Both the position numbers and the translations under genes were made by a program. Of a DNA stretch of 64,000 bases, positions 24,754 to 33,252 are shown one piece after another; the first letter of the stretch is position 1; each line of letters opens with the position of its first letter. Under the pieces are notes generated by a model that searched no databases, was not told the DNA's origin, and was given only the letters and a program-made list of their open reading frames with translations. This DNA comes from Micromonospora sp. LH3U1 (GTDB taxonomy: Bacteria; Actinomycetota; Actinomycetes; Mycobacteriales; Micromonosporaceae), in contig NZ_CP116936.1 in assembly GCF_028475105.1 (NCBI RefSeq), forward strand, positions 7,026,249-7,090,248. The letters are read 5' to 3'.

Positions 24754-26277
24754 GTGAATTACCGGGACTGGGGACGCGGGGAAGGAAGCCCGCGCGAGCG
24801 CCAGCCGACCGCCTCGTGGGATGAGCGCGCGGCGTCCCTTCCTGTTGACCCTTACGACGAGGACGGGCGCTACCGCACCTCCAGCCGGCGGCGTGCCTTG
24901 GACCGAGGCCAGGACGAGCCCGTCGACGCCTACCTGCCCCGGTGGGCATTGGAGTCGGGAGTCCGGCACGCTGACGGCGACGGTCGCCACGCGGCACCGG
25001 ACGAGCGCGAGCCCGAGCGGCCGACGTCCGGTACCGGCCGTCGGTCCGCCGAGTCGCGGGGCAGCCGGCGGCGGAGCGGTGAGACGAGTTGGCCGGAGCA
25101 GGCGGCGATCAGCGCGGCACCGGAATCGGACCACACCCGAGAGTGGACGCTCGACCGTCCGCAGGAGCAGGGGTACGCGGGTCGCCGACGCGCCGACGCC
25201 GGGGAGGACGAACCGGTCTCCGGCGCTGTCCCGGACCGCCGTCCCCGCCGTGCACCCGCTGGCCGCCCGCAGGTGATCTGGTCGGGTGGGGATCTGGAAC
25301 CCGCCCCGACCGATCCGCCGCCTGAGCAGGAAGTGAGCCGACCCAGCCGGCGCAGCCGCCGTGCGGCGGAGGAGTCCTGGTCCCGCCCGGCGGCCGACCC
25401 ATGGGCACGCGGGTCGGAACGGGCGGCTGAGCCCGAGCCGTCGTACCCGCCTGCGGTGGATCCGTGGGACGCCTCGGGCCTGCACGCGTGGCCGCCTGCG
25501 GACGCTGCGGACCTGAGCGGGCAGTGGTCGGCGGTGGAGAGCGTCGGTGGCTGGGAACGGTCCGACCGCACCGGCCAGTGGGAGCGGTCCGCGATCGAGG
25601 ACGACCAGTGGGACCGTACGATGCCGCCGCGCTCCGACCGGTCGGTGGCTGCCGAGGGTTGGCCGCCCCGGGACGACGGGTTCTTGTCCGGCGCTCGGCT
25701 GGCCGATGATGACCCCCGTTGGACGGATCCGCCGACGTCGGCGCCCCGGTCCCCGGTGGTGGGCTACACCGCCCCGCGCCCGCGCAGCGCGCCGGTGCCC
25801 CGCGGGGGTGCGCCACGGCGTCGGGCGGACCGGCCGGCGGTTGGGGCGGCGTCGGTGCGACAGCGAGTCGAGTCGGCGGCCACGGGCGCCTGGGCGCGGC
25901 GCCTGGAGGACGACCTGCTCGACCCGGACCCGGGTGGGTCCTTCCGACCGTTGCTGTACACCGCCGCCTGTTACCTGGTGCCGGCGGTTCTGATCTTCGT
26001 CTGGCTGTTGACGTTGGACAGCCAGGCGCCGGCTGGTTGTGTGACCGACATCAGCGGGGGCGGGTGCGACTCGCCCCGGTCGCGCGCGTTGGAGTCGCTA
26101 CTCGGCGGCTCGCCGCGCTTCGGGTTGGCGCTGGTGAGCAGTCTGGTGGTGGCTGCGCTGTTGCGTCGGGTGGGCACGACGTGGCGCTCGGCGACCATCG
26201 CGCTGGCTGCCGCCGTGGTCGGTGGCGGCCTCTCGACGGTGCTGATCAGCGCGGTGACCGGTCAGCCGATCGGCTGA
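24754..26277 (+). CDS. Hypothetical protein with long charged disordered N-terminus and C-terminal membrane helices
   Basis: A 507-residue protein not recognised by family. Residues 1 to about 370 are rich in Arg, Asp, Glu, Trp and Pro, with scattered WDxS or WERS-type motifs (GGWERSDRTGQWERSAIED, EDDQWDRTMPP), and look disordered and cytoplasmic. Three hydrophobic segments follow: about 391-415 (LLYTAACYLVPAVLIFVWLL), 450-470 and 475-500. A pair of cysteines lies in the loop between the first two (GCVTDISGGGCD). The GTG at 24754 has only a distant AGAAGGG. It is divergent from dnaB and convergent with rplI. Position next to dnaB is shared with hypothetical genes in related genomes as far as I recall. 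Confidence 0.65.
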   Translation: MNYRDWGRGEGSPRERQPTASWDERAASLPVDPYDEDGRYRTSSRRRALDRGQDEPVDAYLPRWALESGVRHADGDGRHAAPDEREPERPTSGTGRRSAESRGSRRRSGETSWPEQAAISAAPESDHTREWTLDRPQEQGYAGRRRADAGEDEPVSGAVPDRRPRRAPAGRPQVIWSGGDLEPAPTDPPPEQEVSRPSRRSRRAAEESWSRPAADPWARGSERAAEPEPSYPPAVDPWDASGLHAWPPADAADLSGQWSAVESVGGWERSDRTGQWERSAIEDDQWDRTMPPRSDRSVAAEGWPPRDDGFLSGARLADDDPRWTDPPTSAPRSPVVGYTAPRPRSAPVPRGGAPRRRADRPAVGAASVRQRVESAATGAWARRLEDDLLDPDPGGSFRPLLYTAACYLVPAVLIFVWLLTLDSQAPAGCVTDISGGGCDSPRSRALESLLGGSPRFGLALVSSLVVAALLRRVGTTWRSATIALAAAVVGGGLSTVLISAVTGQPIG

Positions 26278-26340
26278 CCGGCGTGCGGGTCGACGCCGCA
26301 CCGAGCAGGCCGCCCGCACCAGCCCGGATGACGTACTACG

Positions 26341-26380
26341 CACGAGGGCCCGCACCGATCGCTCGGTGCGGGCCCTCGTG
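26341..26380. terminator. Perfect 18-bp hairpin between convergent genes
   Basis: Arms 26341-26358 and 26363-26380 are exact complements around a TCGC loop. It lies between the membrane-protein gene and rplI, which converge, so it likely stops both transcripts. Confidence 0.8.
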
Positions 26381-26395
26381 GTGGTGTTGCGGACG

Positions 26396-26842
26396 TCAGC
26401 CCTGAACGACGTTCAGGTTGAACGACGCGGTCACCTCAGGGTGCAGCTTGATCTTCACCGGGTAGGTGCCGATCGACTTGATGTGACCGGGCACCTCCAG
26501 CCGCCGCCGGTCGAGGACCGGGCCGGTGGCCGCCTTGACGGCGTCGACGATCTCGGCCGGAGTGACCGAGCCGAAGAGCCGTCCGCCGTCGCCGGCGCGG
26601 ACCTTCAGGTTGACCTTGAGACCCTCGAGCTGAGCCTTGACCTCGTTGGCGTGGTCGAGGTCGCGGATCTCGCGGGCCCCACGGGCCCGCTTGATGACCG
26701 TGACCTGCTTTTCCGCGCCCTTGGTCCAGACGATCGCGAAGCCCTGCGGCAGCAGGTAGTTACGGCCGTAGCCGTCCTTGACCTCGACGATGTCGCCCGG
26801 GGCACCGAGGCCGGACACTTCCTGAGTCAGGATGATCTTCAT
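26396..26842 (-). CDS. rplI: 50S ribosomal protein L9
   Basis: A 148-residue L9 of normal length. The N-terminal domain has MKIILTQEVSGLGAPGDIVEVKDGYGRNYLLPQGFA-type sequence with the rRNA-binding GYGRNYL(L)PQG box, a long connecting helix, and the C-terminal domain (VRAGDGGRLFGSVTPAEIVDAV) with the usual GKLFGSVT-like motif. Last gene of rpsF-ssb-rpsR-rplI, 14 bp after rpsR, and followed by the hairpin at 26341-26380. Confidence 0.97.
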   Translation of the reverse strand: MKIILTQEVSGLGAPGDIVEVKDGYGRNYLLPQGFAIVWTKGAEKQVTVIKRARGAREIRDLDHANEVKAQLEGLKVNLKVRAGDGGRLFGSVTPAEIVDAVKAATGPVLDRRRLEVPGHIKSIGTYPVKIKLHPEVTASFNLNVVQG

Positions 26843-26856
26843 ATCGGTGCCTCCTC

Positions 26857-27138
26857 TCAGCGGGTGGTGGCCGTGTACGGCAGGAGCGCCATCTCACGGG
26901 CGTTCTTGACCGCACGAGCGATCTGACGCTGCTGCTGCGAGGTAACGCCGGTCACCCGCCGAGCGCGGATCTTGCCGCGGTCGGAGATGAACTTGCGCAG
27001 CAGCGCGGTGTCCTTGTAGTCGATGTAGGCGATCCCGTCCTTGTCGAGCGGGTTCACCTTCTTCTTGGGCTTGCGCAGTGCCGCAGCCTTGGCCGTTGCA
27101 CGTGCACCTGGTTTGCGATCGCGGGCGCTCGGCGCCAT
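26857..27138 (-). CDS. rpsR: 30S ribosomal protein S18, cysteine-free form
   Basis: A 93-residue S18 with an approximately 20-residue basic N-terminal extension. The core matches the family: YIDYKDTALLRKFISDRGKI, RARRVTGVTSQQQRQIARAV, NAREMALLPYT. Where zinc-binding S18 proteins have CxFC and NC, this one has NPLD and VT, so it contains no cysteine and cannot hold zinc. In other actinobacteria the operon copy is usually the cysteine form and a second zinc-free copy is induced by zinc starvation. Its ATG shares one base with the ssb stop (TAATG). Confidence 0.95.
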   Translation of the reverse strand: MAPSARDRKPGARATAKAAALRKPKKKVNPLDKDGIAYIDYKDTALLRKFISDRGKIRARRVTGVTSQQQRQIARAVKNAREMALLPYTATTR

Positions 27139-27680
27139 TAGAAAGGTGGCTCCTCGTCAAAATTGGCGCCCGAACCGGCACGCGCGGGAGAGGGAGCAGC
27201 CGAAGCCCAGGGGTCGTCGAAGTTGCCTCCGCCGCCACCCTGGTTACCACCGCCACCGCCACCGCCGCCACCGAAGCCGCCGCCAGCGCCGCCGGAGCGG
27301 GACATCTTCTGCACCTTCGCCGTGGCGTAGCGCAGCGACGGGCCGATCTCGTCGACCTCAAGCTCGATGACAGTGCGCTTCTCACCCTCGCGGGTCTCGT
27401 AGGACCGCTGACGCAGCCGGCCCGACACGATCACCCGGGCGCCACGCTGCAGCGACTCGGCGACGTGCTCGGCGGCCTGCCGCCAGACGGTGCAAGCGAG
27501 GAACAGCGGCTCGCCGTCCTTCCATTCGTTCGACGCCTTGTCCATGAAACGGGGCGTCGAAGCGACTCGGAACTTGGCGACCGCAGCCCCGGAGGGGGTG
27601 AACCGCAACTCGGGGTCATCGGTCAGATTGCCGATGACCGTGATGGTGGTGTCTCCTGCCATGACCATCTCCTCGCGCAC
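27138..27680 (-). CDS. ssb: Single-stranded DNA-binding protein
   Basis: A 180-residue SSB. The OB fold occupies about residues 1-110 (TTITVIGNLTDDPELRFTPSG, VIVSGRLRQRSYETREGEKRT). A Gly-rich flexible linker (about 120-155) follows, then the acidic tip NFDEEPPF that recruits partner proteins. It coats single-stranded DNA at forks and repair sites. The gene lies between rpsF (81-bp gap) and rpsR (1-bp overlap), the conserved bacterial arrangement. Confidence 0.97.
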   Translation of the reverse strand: MREEMVMAGDTTITVIGNLTDDPELRFTPSGAAVAKFRVASTPRFMDKASNEWKDGEPLFLACTVWRQAAEHVAESLQRGARVIVSGRLRQRSYETREGEKRTVIELEVDEIGPSLRYATAKVQKMSRSGGAGGGFGGGGGGGGGNQGGGGGNFDDPWASAAPSPARAGSGANFDEEPPF

Positions 27681-27761
27681 TCAGCGTCTCGTCGTACAGG
27701 CTCGCAGAGCCGTGCGACAGAGTCGCGGAGGCTGATCCGGACGAACCGGGGTTTGAATGCT

Positions 27762-28052
27762 TTAGCGCATTTCCGGTCGGATGACCTTGGTGCGCAGCAC
27801 GGACTCGTTGAGCCGCAGCTGACGGTCCAGCTCGGCCACCGCAGCAGGCGTGGCCTGCATGTCGATGACGGCGTAGATGCCCTCAGCCTTTTTGTTGATC
27901 TCGTACGCGAGGCGCCTACGGCCCCATACGTCGGTCTTCTCAACCGAGCCACCCGCGGTCCGAATCACGTTCAGGTACGTGTCGAGCGACGGTGCGACGG
28001 TGCGTTCCTCGAGGCTGGAGTCGAGGATGACCATTACTTCGTAATGACGCAA
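27762..28052 (-). CDS. rpsF: 30S ribosomal protein S6
   Basis: A 96-residue S6. MRHYEVMVILDSSLEERTV opens the ferredoxin-like fold, and VWGRRRLAYEINKKAEGIYAV with the terminal LNESVLRTKVIRPE are typical. S6 binds with S18 on the 30S platform, and both are encoded in this operon. An AGGAGGTG-type ribosome site precedes the ATG (28063-28070 region, minus strand). First gene of the operon. Confidence 0.97.
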   Translation of the reverse strand: MRHYEVMVILDSSLEERTVAPSLDTYLNVIRTAGGSVEKTDVWGRRRLAYEINKKAEGIYAVIDMQATPAAVAELDRQLRLNESVLRTKVIRPEMR

Positions 28053-28222
28053 GACGTGCTCACCTCCTGTGGGCTAAGCGGCCACGGTCCTTCCGTGGCA
28101 GGAGGTCGTGCGTCGCTGCCCGCACGTTCCGGGGGAACCCGGCCGGACGCGGACAACCTGACCAGGATACCCGGTCCGGAGGATCATGCCCGGGGAGGTC
28201 GGGTCAGCGTTCGGACGTGCTG

Positions 28223-28270
28223 ACGGGGGTCCACCGTCCGACCGTCTTCCGGCCGGTGGTGGACCCCCGT
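28223..28270. repeat. 13-bp inverted repeat with GC-rich inner loop
   Basis: ACGGGGGTCCACC (28223-28235) is the exact complement of GGTGGACCCCCGT (28258-28270). The 22-nt loop contains CCGGCCGG, which can pair further. Confidence 0.6.
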
Positions 28271-28278
28271 CTACAAGG

Positions 28279-28364
28279 CCGCGGGGCGTCTGGTCCGCAT
28301 TCCTTGGGTGGGACCTGGGGAGGAACGACCACACCGATGAGGTTGGACCGAAGACGCCCCGCGG
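28279..28364. ncRNA. Possible structured RNA or long hairpin
   Basis: CCGCGGGGCGTCT (28279-28291) pairs perfectly with AGACGCCCCGCGG (28352-28364). Adjacent GGTCC (28292-28296) can pair with GGACC (28345-28349) across a 2-nt bulge, and TTCCT with AGGAA further in. Such stacked helices over 86 nt look like a structured transcript or a large cruciform rather than a simple terminator. No known RNA family was recognised and the strand is not certain. Confidence 0.3.
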
Positions 28365-28668
28365 AGCTTTATCGTGTTGTTATCTGACGATACAACGGCA
28401 CTCGTACCTTGTCGGGGGGAAAAGCACAAATTTCCGAGATTCTTCATCGGTGGACATCCGGTAGGCGAAGGGCCCTCCCCCGCCACGCCGGGCCGCGCGG
28501 CGGGGGTGACCTCGCTGTCGGCCGTCGACCACCGGTCGCCGTACGCGGCGGCTCGCGCCGTCGGCGGCCCCGGGCGCTGGTCGCCGGTTCAAACCCATCA
28601 ACGATCGTCGGTCCGTCAAGTGACGCGACACCGCCCCGGCCGTCGCCCCACCAGTCACGGTCGCGACG

Positions 28669-28674
28669 TAGGCT
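28669..28674 (+). promoter_or_regulatory. Candidate -10 box (TAGGCT) of the endonuclease IV gene
   Basis: TAGGCT followed by 7 nt and ATG, identical in hexamer and spacing to moaC. Confidence 0.45.
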
Positions 28675-28681
28675 CGCTCGC

Positions 28682-29473
28682 ATGCGTATCGGAGCCCACG
28701 TCGATTCGACCGACCCGCTGGCGGAGGCGGCCGCCCGGTCCGCCGACACCGTGCAGTTCTTCCTCGCCGACCCACAGGGGTGGAAGGCGCCCAAGCCTCG
28801 GGAAGACGCCGAGCGGCTGCGCACGGCCGAGGTCGACCTCTACGTGCACGCGCCGTACGTCATCAACGTCGCCACCCTCAACAACCGCATCCGGATCCCC
28901 AGCCGAAAGCTGCTGCTCGGGCACGCCAACGCGGCCGCTGACATCGGCGCCAAGGGCGTGATCGTCCACGGTGGGCACGTCAACGCCGGGGACGACCTGG
29001 CCGTCGGCTTCGACAACTGGCGCAAGACCTTCGCGTACGCAGCTGACTCCGGCGGCTTCGGCGTGCCGGTCCTCATCGAGAACACCGCAGGCGGCGACAA
29101 CGCGTGCGCCCGACGACTGGACGCGCTCGCCCGGCTCTGGGACGCCATCGGCGACTACGAGGTCGGCTTCTGCCTGGACACCTGCCACGCGTACGCGGGC
29201 GGCGAGGAACTGCTCGGCGTCGTCGACCGGGTCAAGGCGATCACCGGAAGGATCGACCTGGTGCACGCCAACAACTCCAAGGGCGCGTTCAACTCCGGCC
29301 AGGACCGACACGACAACCTGGGCGGCGGGACGATCGACCCGGAGCTGGTGGTGGCGGTGATCCGAGCGGCCGGTGCACCGGTGGTCGTCGAGACACCGGG
29401 CGGCGTGACCGGCCAAGCCGCCGACATCGACTTCCTCCGCCAGCAGCTCGGGACGGAGAGCCCGGCAGCATGA
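28682..29473 (+). CDS. nfo: Deoxyribonuclease IV (AP endonuclease IV family)
   Basis: A 263-residue TIM-barrel enzyme. Metal-binding residues typical of endonuclease IV are visible in YVHAPYVINVAT (His), GVIVHGGHVN (His), VPVLIENTAGG (Glu), GFCLDTCHAYAGG (Asp, His), LVHANNSKGAFNSGQDRHDNLG (His, Asp-Arg-His) and VVVETPGG (Glu). It cleaves DNA at abasic sites in base excision repair. The start is likely leaderless. The stop overlaps the next gene start (ATGA at 29470-29473), so the two are translationally coupled despite unrelated functions. Confidence 0.94.
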   Translation: MRIGAHVDSTDPLAEAAARSADTVQFFLADPQGWKAPKPREDAERLRTAEVDLYVHAPYVINVATLNNRIRIPSRKLLLGHANAAADIGAKGVIVHGGHVNAGDDLAVGFDNWRKTFAYAADSGGFGVPVLIENTAGGDNACARRLDALARLWDAIGDYEVGFCLDTCHAYAGGEELLGVVDRVKAITGRIDLVHANNSKGAFNSGQDRHDNLGGGTIDPELVVAVIRAAGAPVVVETPGGVTGQAADIDFLRQQLGTESPAA

Positions 29474-31593
29474 CGACCGGACAGCCTGGGACCGGGAACG
29501 CCCGGCCCACCCCCGCCAGCGCGGACGCCGAGATCCGACCCGCCACCGCGTCGCCGGCGGGCGCCCCCGCCCAGCCGGCTCGCACCTCCGACGCCGTCTC
29601 GGACAAGGCCGTGCCGAGCGCTCAGACCGCCCCGGACAACCCGCAAACGAGTGACGGTGGGACGACCGGAGCCGCCGCGAACGGCGACCCCGAGCTCGAC
29701 CGCCCGACGAGCGGTGTCGCCGGGAAGGACGCGGCCGAGGGCGGTGACGCGGCCAAGGGTGAGAAGGCGAGCGAGACCGACGGTCAGGTGCAGACCGACG
29801 GCGAGGCGAAGCCGGTCGGTCCGGAGCGTTGGGAGGCGTTCGCCTCCGCTCCGGAGCCGAGCCCCTCCATCTTCAGCCGGGCGGGCCGAGCCGTCGGCCG
29901 GTTCCTGATCCACGAGTGGACCCTGGCCACCCTCGGCGCGCTGGCACTGGCCGTGCTGATGACCTGGCCGACGCTGCGCTATCCGCGCTACACACTCCCG
30001 CAGGACTACTGGGACCCGAGCCTGCAGGCCTGGCAGATGGCCTGGTCCGGGCACATTCTGCTGGCCGACCCGGCGCACCTGTGGCAGTCCAACACGTTCT
30101 TCCCCGAGCTGTGGAGCTTCGCGTTCTCCGACACACTGCTCGGGTACGCCCCGGCTGGGATGCTCGGCAGCGGCCCCGAGGACGCGTTGCTGCGCTACAA
30201 CATCATGTTCGTGCTGGCGCACGCGCTCGCCACGCTCGGGGCGTACGCGCTGGCCCGACAGCTCGGGGCTGGCCGCATCGGCGCCGCAGTCGCTGGCGTC
30301 AGCTACACCTACGCACCATGGTTGCTGGCTCAGGCCGGGCATCTGCACGTGCTCTCCAACGGTGGGATTCCGCTGGCGCTGGCGATGCTGGCGCGCGGGC
30401 ACGGCTGGTCACTGCGGCACGGTTACCGACCCGAGCGCCGGCACGACGGTTGGATCTACGCCGGTTGGTTGATGGCGGCCTGGCAGCTCAGCCTCGGCTT
30501 CGGCATCGGGCTGCCGTTCGCGTACTTCCTGGCCGGCGCCTTGCTGGTCGCCGTCGTCCTCTTCTTCGCGCGGCGGCTGCGCACCGGTCAGGCCGTGCCG
30601 TTCGGTCGCCGGTTGTTCATCGCCGACCTGCTCGGCGGGTTGTTCTTCGCGGGCGTGGGTCTGCTGATGGCGTTCCCGTTCTACAAGGTGACCGAACTGC
30701 ACCCGAACGCCGAGCGCACCATCGGCGACATCAGCATCTTCTCGCCGCCGGCGACGGGTTTCGTGACGGCGCCCGCCGAGTCGCGGATCTGGGGTGGGCT
30801 GCACGAGGGGGCCCGCGCGGCACTGCCGTGGCACCCGGAGATGACCCTGCTGCCGGGCTTCGTGCTCTACGCGCTCGCCGCGGGTGGGCTGTTCTTCTCG
30901 GTCTGGCGGTTGCGGCACCGACTGCTGCTGCTCACCGGGGTGCTGGTGACGATGGCGTTCGCGATGGGCACCCGGTTCTTCGACGGCACCTTCACCTACG
31001 TGCCGCTCTTCGATCACCTGCCGGGCTGGAGTGGGCTGCGTACCCCTGGTCGGTTGATGCTCTGGACCACGTTGTTACTCGGCCTGCTCGCGGCGGGCGC
31101 GGTCACCGCGCTCACCGACCGGGTCCGCGAGTTGACCGCGCAGCGGATCCCGTCGTGGCCGGGGCCGTGGCTGCGGATGGCCACCCTGCTGCCGCTGCTG
31201 CTGGTCACGATCGAGGGCCTGAACACCACCCCGCATCCGGTGGTGCCGACCCAACCGGCGGCGATGCGTACGGCGGAGGGGCCTCTGCTGGTGCTGCCCA
31301 GCAACCAGAGCCTGGACCAGCACGTGATGCTCTGGTCGACCAGCGGGTTCCCCGACGTGGTCAACGGCGGCAGCGGCTTCACTCCGCGTCAGCTCGACGA
31401 CGTACGCCGGGTGAGCCAGTCGTTCCCCGACCAGACCAGCGTCGACTACCTGCGCACGCTCGGCGTCCGCTCGGTGGTGTTGCTGCGTGGGCAGGTGGTG
31501 GGCACACCGTGGGAGATCAGCATCGACGCACCGGTGGAGTCGCTCGGCATCAGCCGGCAGGACGTCGGCGACGCCGTCGTCTACCGGCTCTGA
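29470..31593 (+). CDS. Large polytopic membrane protein, GT-C glycosyltransferase-like
   Basis: A 707-residue protein. Residues 1 to about 130 are low complexity (Ala, Pro, Thr, Gly, Asp). From residue 145 there are about eleven to thirteen membrane helices, then an extracytoplasmic tail (about 590-707, LLVLPSNQSLDQHVMLW, SVVLLRGQVVGTPW). The first large loop has SLQAWQMAWSGHILLADPAHLWQ followed by LWSFAFSDTLLGYAP, reminiscent of GT-C sugar transferases and YfhO-like proteins. Substrate unknown. One TTA codon occurs at 31075. Coupled by ATGA to the endonuclease gene. Confidence 0.72.
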   Translation: MTTGQPGTGNARPTPASADAEIRPATASPAGAPAQPARTSDAVSDKAVPSAQTAPDNPQTSDGGTTGAAANGDPELDRPTSGVAGKDAAEGGDAAKGEKASETDGQVQTDGEAKPVGPERWEAFASAPEPSPSIFSRAGRAVGRFLIHEWTLATLGALALAVLMTWPTLRYPRYTLPQDYWDPSLQAWQMAWSGHILLADPAHLWQSNTFFPELWSFAFSDTLLGYAPAGMLGSGPEDALLRYNIMFVLAHALATLGAYALARQLGAGRIGAAVAGVSYTYAPWLLAQAGHLHVLSNGGIPLALAMLARGHGWSLRHGYRPERRHDGWIYAGWLMAAWQLSLGFGIGLPFAYFLAGALLVAVVLFFARRLRTGQAVPFGRRLFIADLLGGLFFAGVGLLMAFPFYKVTELHPNAERTIGDISIFSPPATGFVTAPAESRIWGGLHEGARAALPWHPEMTLLPGFVLYALAAGGLFFSVWRLRHRLLLLTGVLVTMAFAMGTRFFDGTFTYVPLFDHLPGWSGLRTPGRLMLWTTLLLGLLAAGAVTALTDRVRELTAQRIPSWPGPWLRMATLLPLLLVTIEGLNTTPHPVVPTQPAAMRTAEGPLLVLPSNQSLDQHVMLWSTSGFPDVVNGGSGFTPRQLDDVRRVSQSFPDQTSVDYLRTLGVRSVVLLRGQVVGTPWEISIDAPVESLGISRQDVGDAVVYRL

Positions 31594-31620
31594 CGCGAGC
31601 AGGCGGCGAATCCTCGCTGA

Positions 31621-33126
31621 TCAGGTGGTGGCGGGCTCGGGTTCGGGTGCGGGGTTGGTCGTTCGGCGGCGCCAGCGGTCCAGCCAGGGAGCATCCGGTG
31701 CGCCGTCGAGCACGCCACCGTCCGGGTCGTCCGGATAGGTCGCCCGCACCGCGTCCCGCTCGGGGTGCAGGATCTCCTTGACGACCAGCACGCAGAGCAC
31801 CACCACGGTGGCCAGCCGCAACGTCGAGGCCAGCACGAACACCCCTTCCGGGAAGACCGGGCGGCCGGTCGCCGCGCCGAGCAACTCACCGTAGAAGGCG
31901 ACGAAGTAGCAGACTTCGGCGATCTGCCAGGCCAGGAAGGCACCCCACTTCGGCCGGGCCAGCACCACCAGCGGCAGCAGCCACAGCACGAACTGCTGCG
32001 ACCAGACCTTGCTGAAGATGAGGAACGCCGCCACCACCAGGAAGGCGACCTGACCCAGCCGCGGTCGGCGCGGCGCCCGCAACGCCAGCACGGCCACACC
32101 GAGACAGGCCAACCCGAAGAGGGCGTACGAGATGGTGTTGAGGGTGGGAATGTTGGCGTTCAGCCACTCGAACGGGCCGAGCCGGGCGGGGTCGTTGCCC
32201 ACCTTGCCGTCCAGGTAGCGCCCGATGTACCAGAGCGTGCCCCAGTCGATCGGCCGGGTGGTGTTCAGCTCGAAGAATCGGTCCCAGTTCTCCGGGTAGA
32301 ACCGTGCGGCCGGCAGGTTCACCAGCACCACGGCGGCGATCGCCGTACCGGTGGCGATGAGCGCGGCGCGGACCCGGTCGGCCCGTAGCGCCAGGACGAG
32401 GATCGGCCCGAGCAGGAACAGCGGCCAGAGCTTCGCCGCACCGGCGAGCCCGAGCAGCACGCCGGCCACCGCTGGTCGTTTGCGAGCCCAGGCCAGCAGG
32501 CCGAAGGCGGCCAGCCCGATGGCGAGCAGGTCCCAGTTGACGGTGGCGGTGAGCACCAGCGCCGGGGCGAGCGCGAACAACGCGGCGTCCCATGGTCGTC
32601 GGCGGCGGAGCGCCAGGATCACCGCCACAGTGGCCACCGCGAGCGCGCCCAGCACCAGCGCGTTGAGGTTGTAGAACCACTGGCCCTGGTTGATGGTCGG
32701 GTCGCCGTCACCGATGGCGTGCACCGGCAGGCCAAGCGCCCCCATGAAGTAGCCGGTCAGCACCGGGTATTCCACCGGGTGGTCGCGGTAGGGCACCTTG
32801 CCCTCGTTGAGCCCCTCGGCGTAATACAGGGCGAGGACGTCGGTGTAGCAGAACCGGGTGTACTGGACGTTGTTCTGCCAGGCACCGTCCTGGCAGGGCG
32901 ACTTCTGCACCCAGTGCAGCGCGAGCGTGAGGCACGTGAGCGCCAGCACGATCCGGACGGCAGTCCAGAAGCGACGCTCCCGGCCGACCGGCCGGTCCAG
33001 CGCGGTCGCGTGGTCGCCCAGCGGGCCGCCGATGACGCCGGAGACGCCGCGGACGAACCCGTCGGAGCGGGACGGGTGATCGGTGGTTCCGGCGTCGTCG
33101 ATGCCGGGCGTCGACTGGGTGCTCAT
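31621..33126 (-). CDS. GT87-family membrane glycosyltransferase, ponA neighbour
   Basis: A 501-residue protein with ten to twelve membrane helices. The first extracytoplasmic loop contains NVQYTRFCYTDVLALYYAEGL and PYRDHPVEYPVLTGYFMG, where EYP-type motifs mark this family; LLGLAGAAKLWPLFLLGPILV and FSKVWSQQFVLWLLPLVVL match GT87. The gene follows ponA, as its homologue Rv0051 follows ponA1 in Mycobacterium tuberculosis, suggesting a cell-envelope glycan role. It is separated from ponA by a strong terminator, so it probably has its own promoter. Confidence 0.85.
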   Translation of the reverse strand: MSTQSTPGIDDAGTTDHPSRSDGFVRGVSGVIGGPLGDHATALDRPVGRERRFWTAVRIVLALTCLTLALHWVQKSPCQDGAWQNNVQYTRFCYTDVLALYYAEGLNEGKVPYRDHPVEYPVLTGYFMGALGLPVHAIGDGDPTINQGQWFYNLNALVLGALAVATVAVILALRRRRPWDAALFALAPALVLTATVNWDLLAIGLAAFGLLAWARKRPAVAGVLLGLAGAAKLWPLFLLGPILVLALRADRVRAALIATGTAIAAVVLVNLPAARFYPENWDRFFELNTTRPIDWGTLWYIGRYLDGKVGNDPARLGPFEWLNANIPTLNTISYALFGLACLGVAVLALRAPRRPRLGQVAFLVVAAFLIFSKVWSQQFVLWLLPLVVLARPKWGAFLAWQIAEVCYFVAFYGELLGAATGRPVFPEGVFVLASTLRLATVVVLCVLVVKEILHPERDAVRATYPDDPDGGVLDGAPDAPWLDRWRRRTTNPAPEPEPATT

Positions 33127-33193
33127 GAAGAGGCATCCTGCCGTACGACGGGGGTGTCCGTCCCGTCCCGACGCGGAGATCCGGGTACGAAAA

Positions 33194-33235
33194 CGCCGCC
33201 GCCGGCCGGGACAGATCGTCCGGCCGGCGGCGGCG
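33194..33235 (-). terminator. Terminator of ponA
   Basis: A 16-bp GC-only stem (33194-33209 with 33220-33235) and 10-nt loop are followed on the minus strand by GTTTT, as expected for intrinsic termination of the leftward ponA transcript. Confidence 0.75.
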
Positions 33236-33252
33236 GCGTGCAGCGGTGCGGG

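Larger units (their letters stand above)
28053..28681. other. 629-bp intergenic region with nested inverted repeats and a low-GC patch
   Basis: No convincing gene was found. Two large inverted repeats occur (listed separately), followed at about 28365-28460 by a patch much poorer in G+C than its surroundings. Short ORFs in that patch (for example ATG 28337 on the plus strand, ATG 28454 on the minus strand) lack well-placed ribosome sites. The region separates the divergent rpsF operon and endonuclease IV gene and must contain the rpsF promoter. Confidence 0.45.

Noticed and set aside
28337..28384. Short ORF (16 codons) after the long inverted repeat
   Set aside because: The nearest ribosome-site-like GGGGAGG is 13 nt away and nothing supports translation.
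29829..31781. A 650-codon plus-strand frame overlapping the polytopic membrane protein
   Set aside because: Arg/Ala/Gly-rich shadow frame without domains; the gene at 29470 has clear membrane helices in the other phase and is coupled to endonuclease IV.
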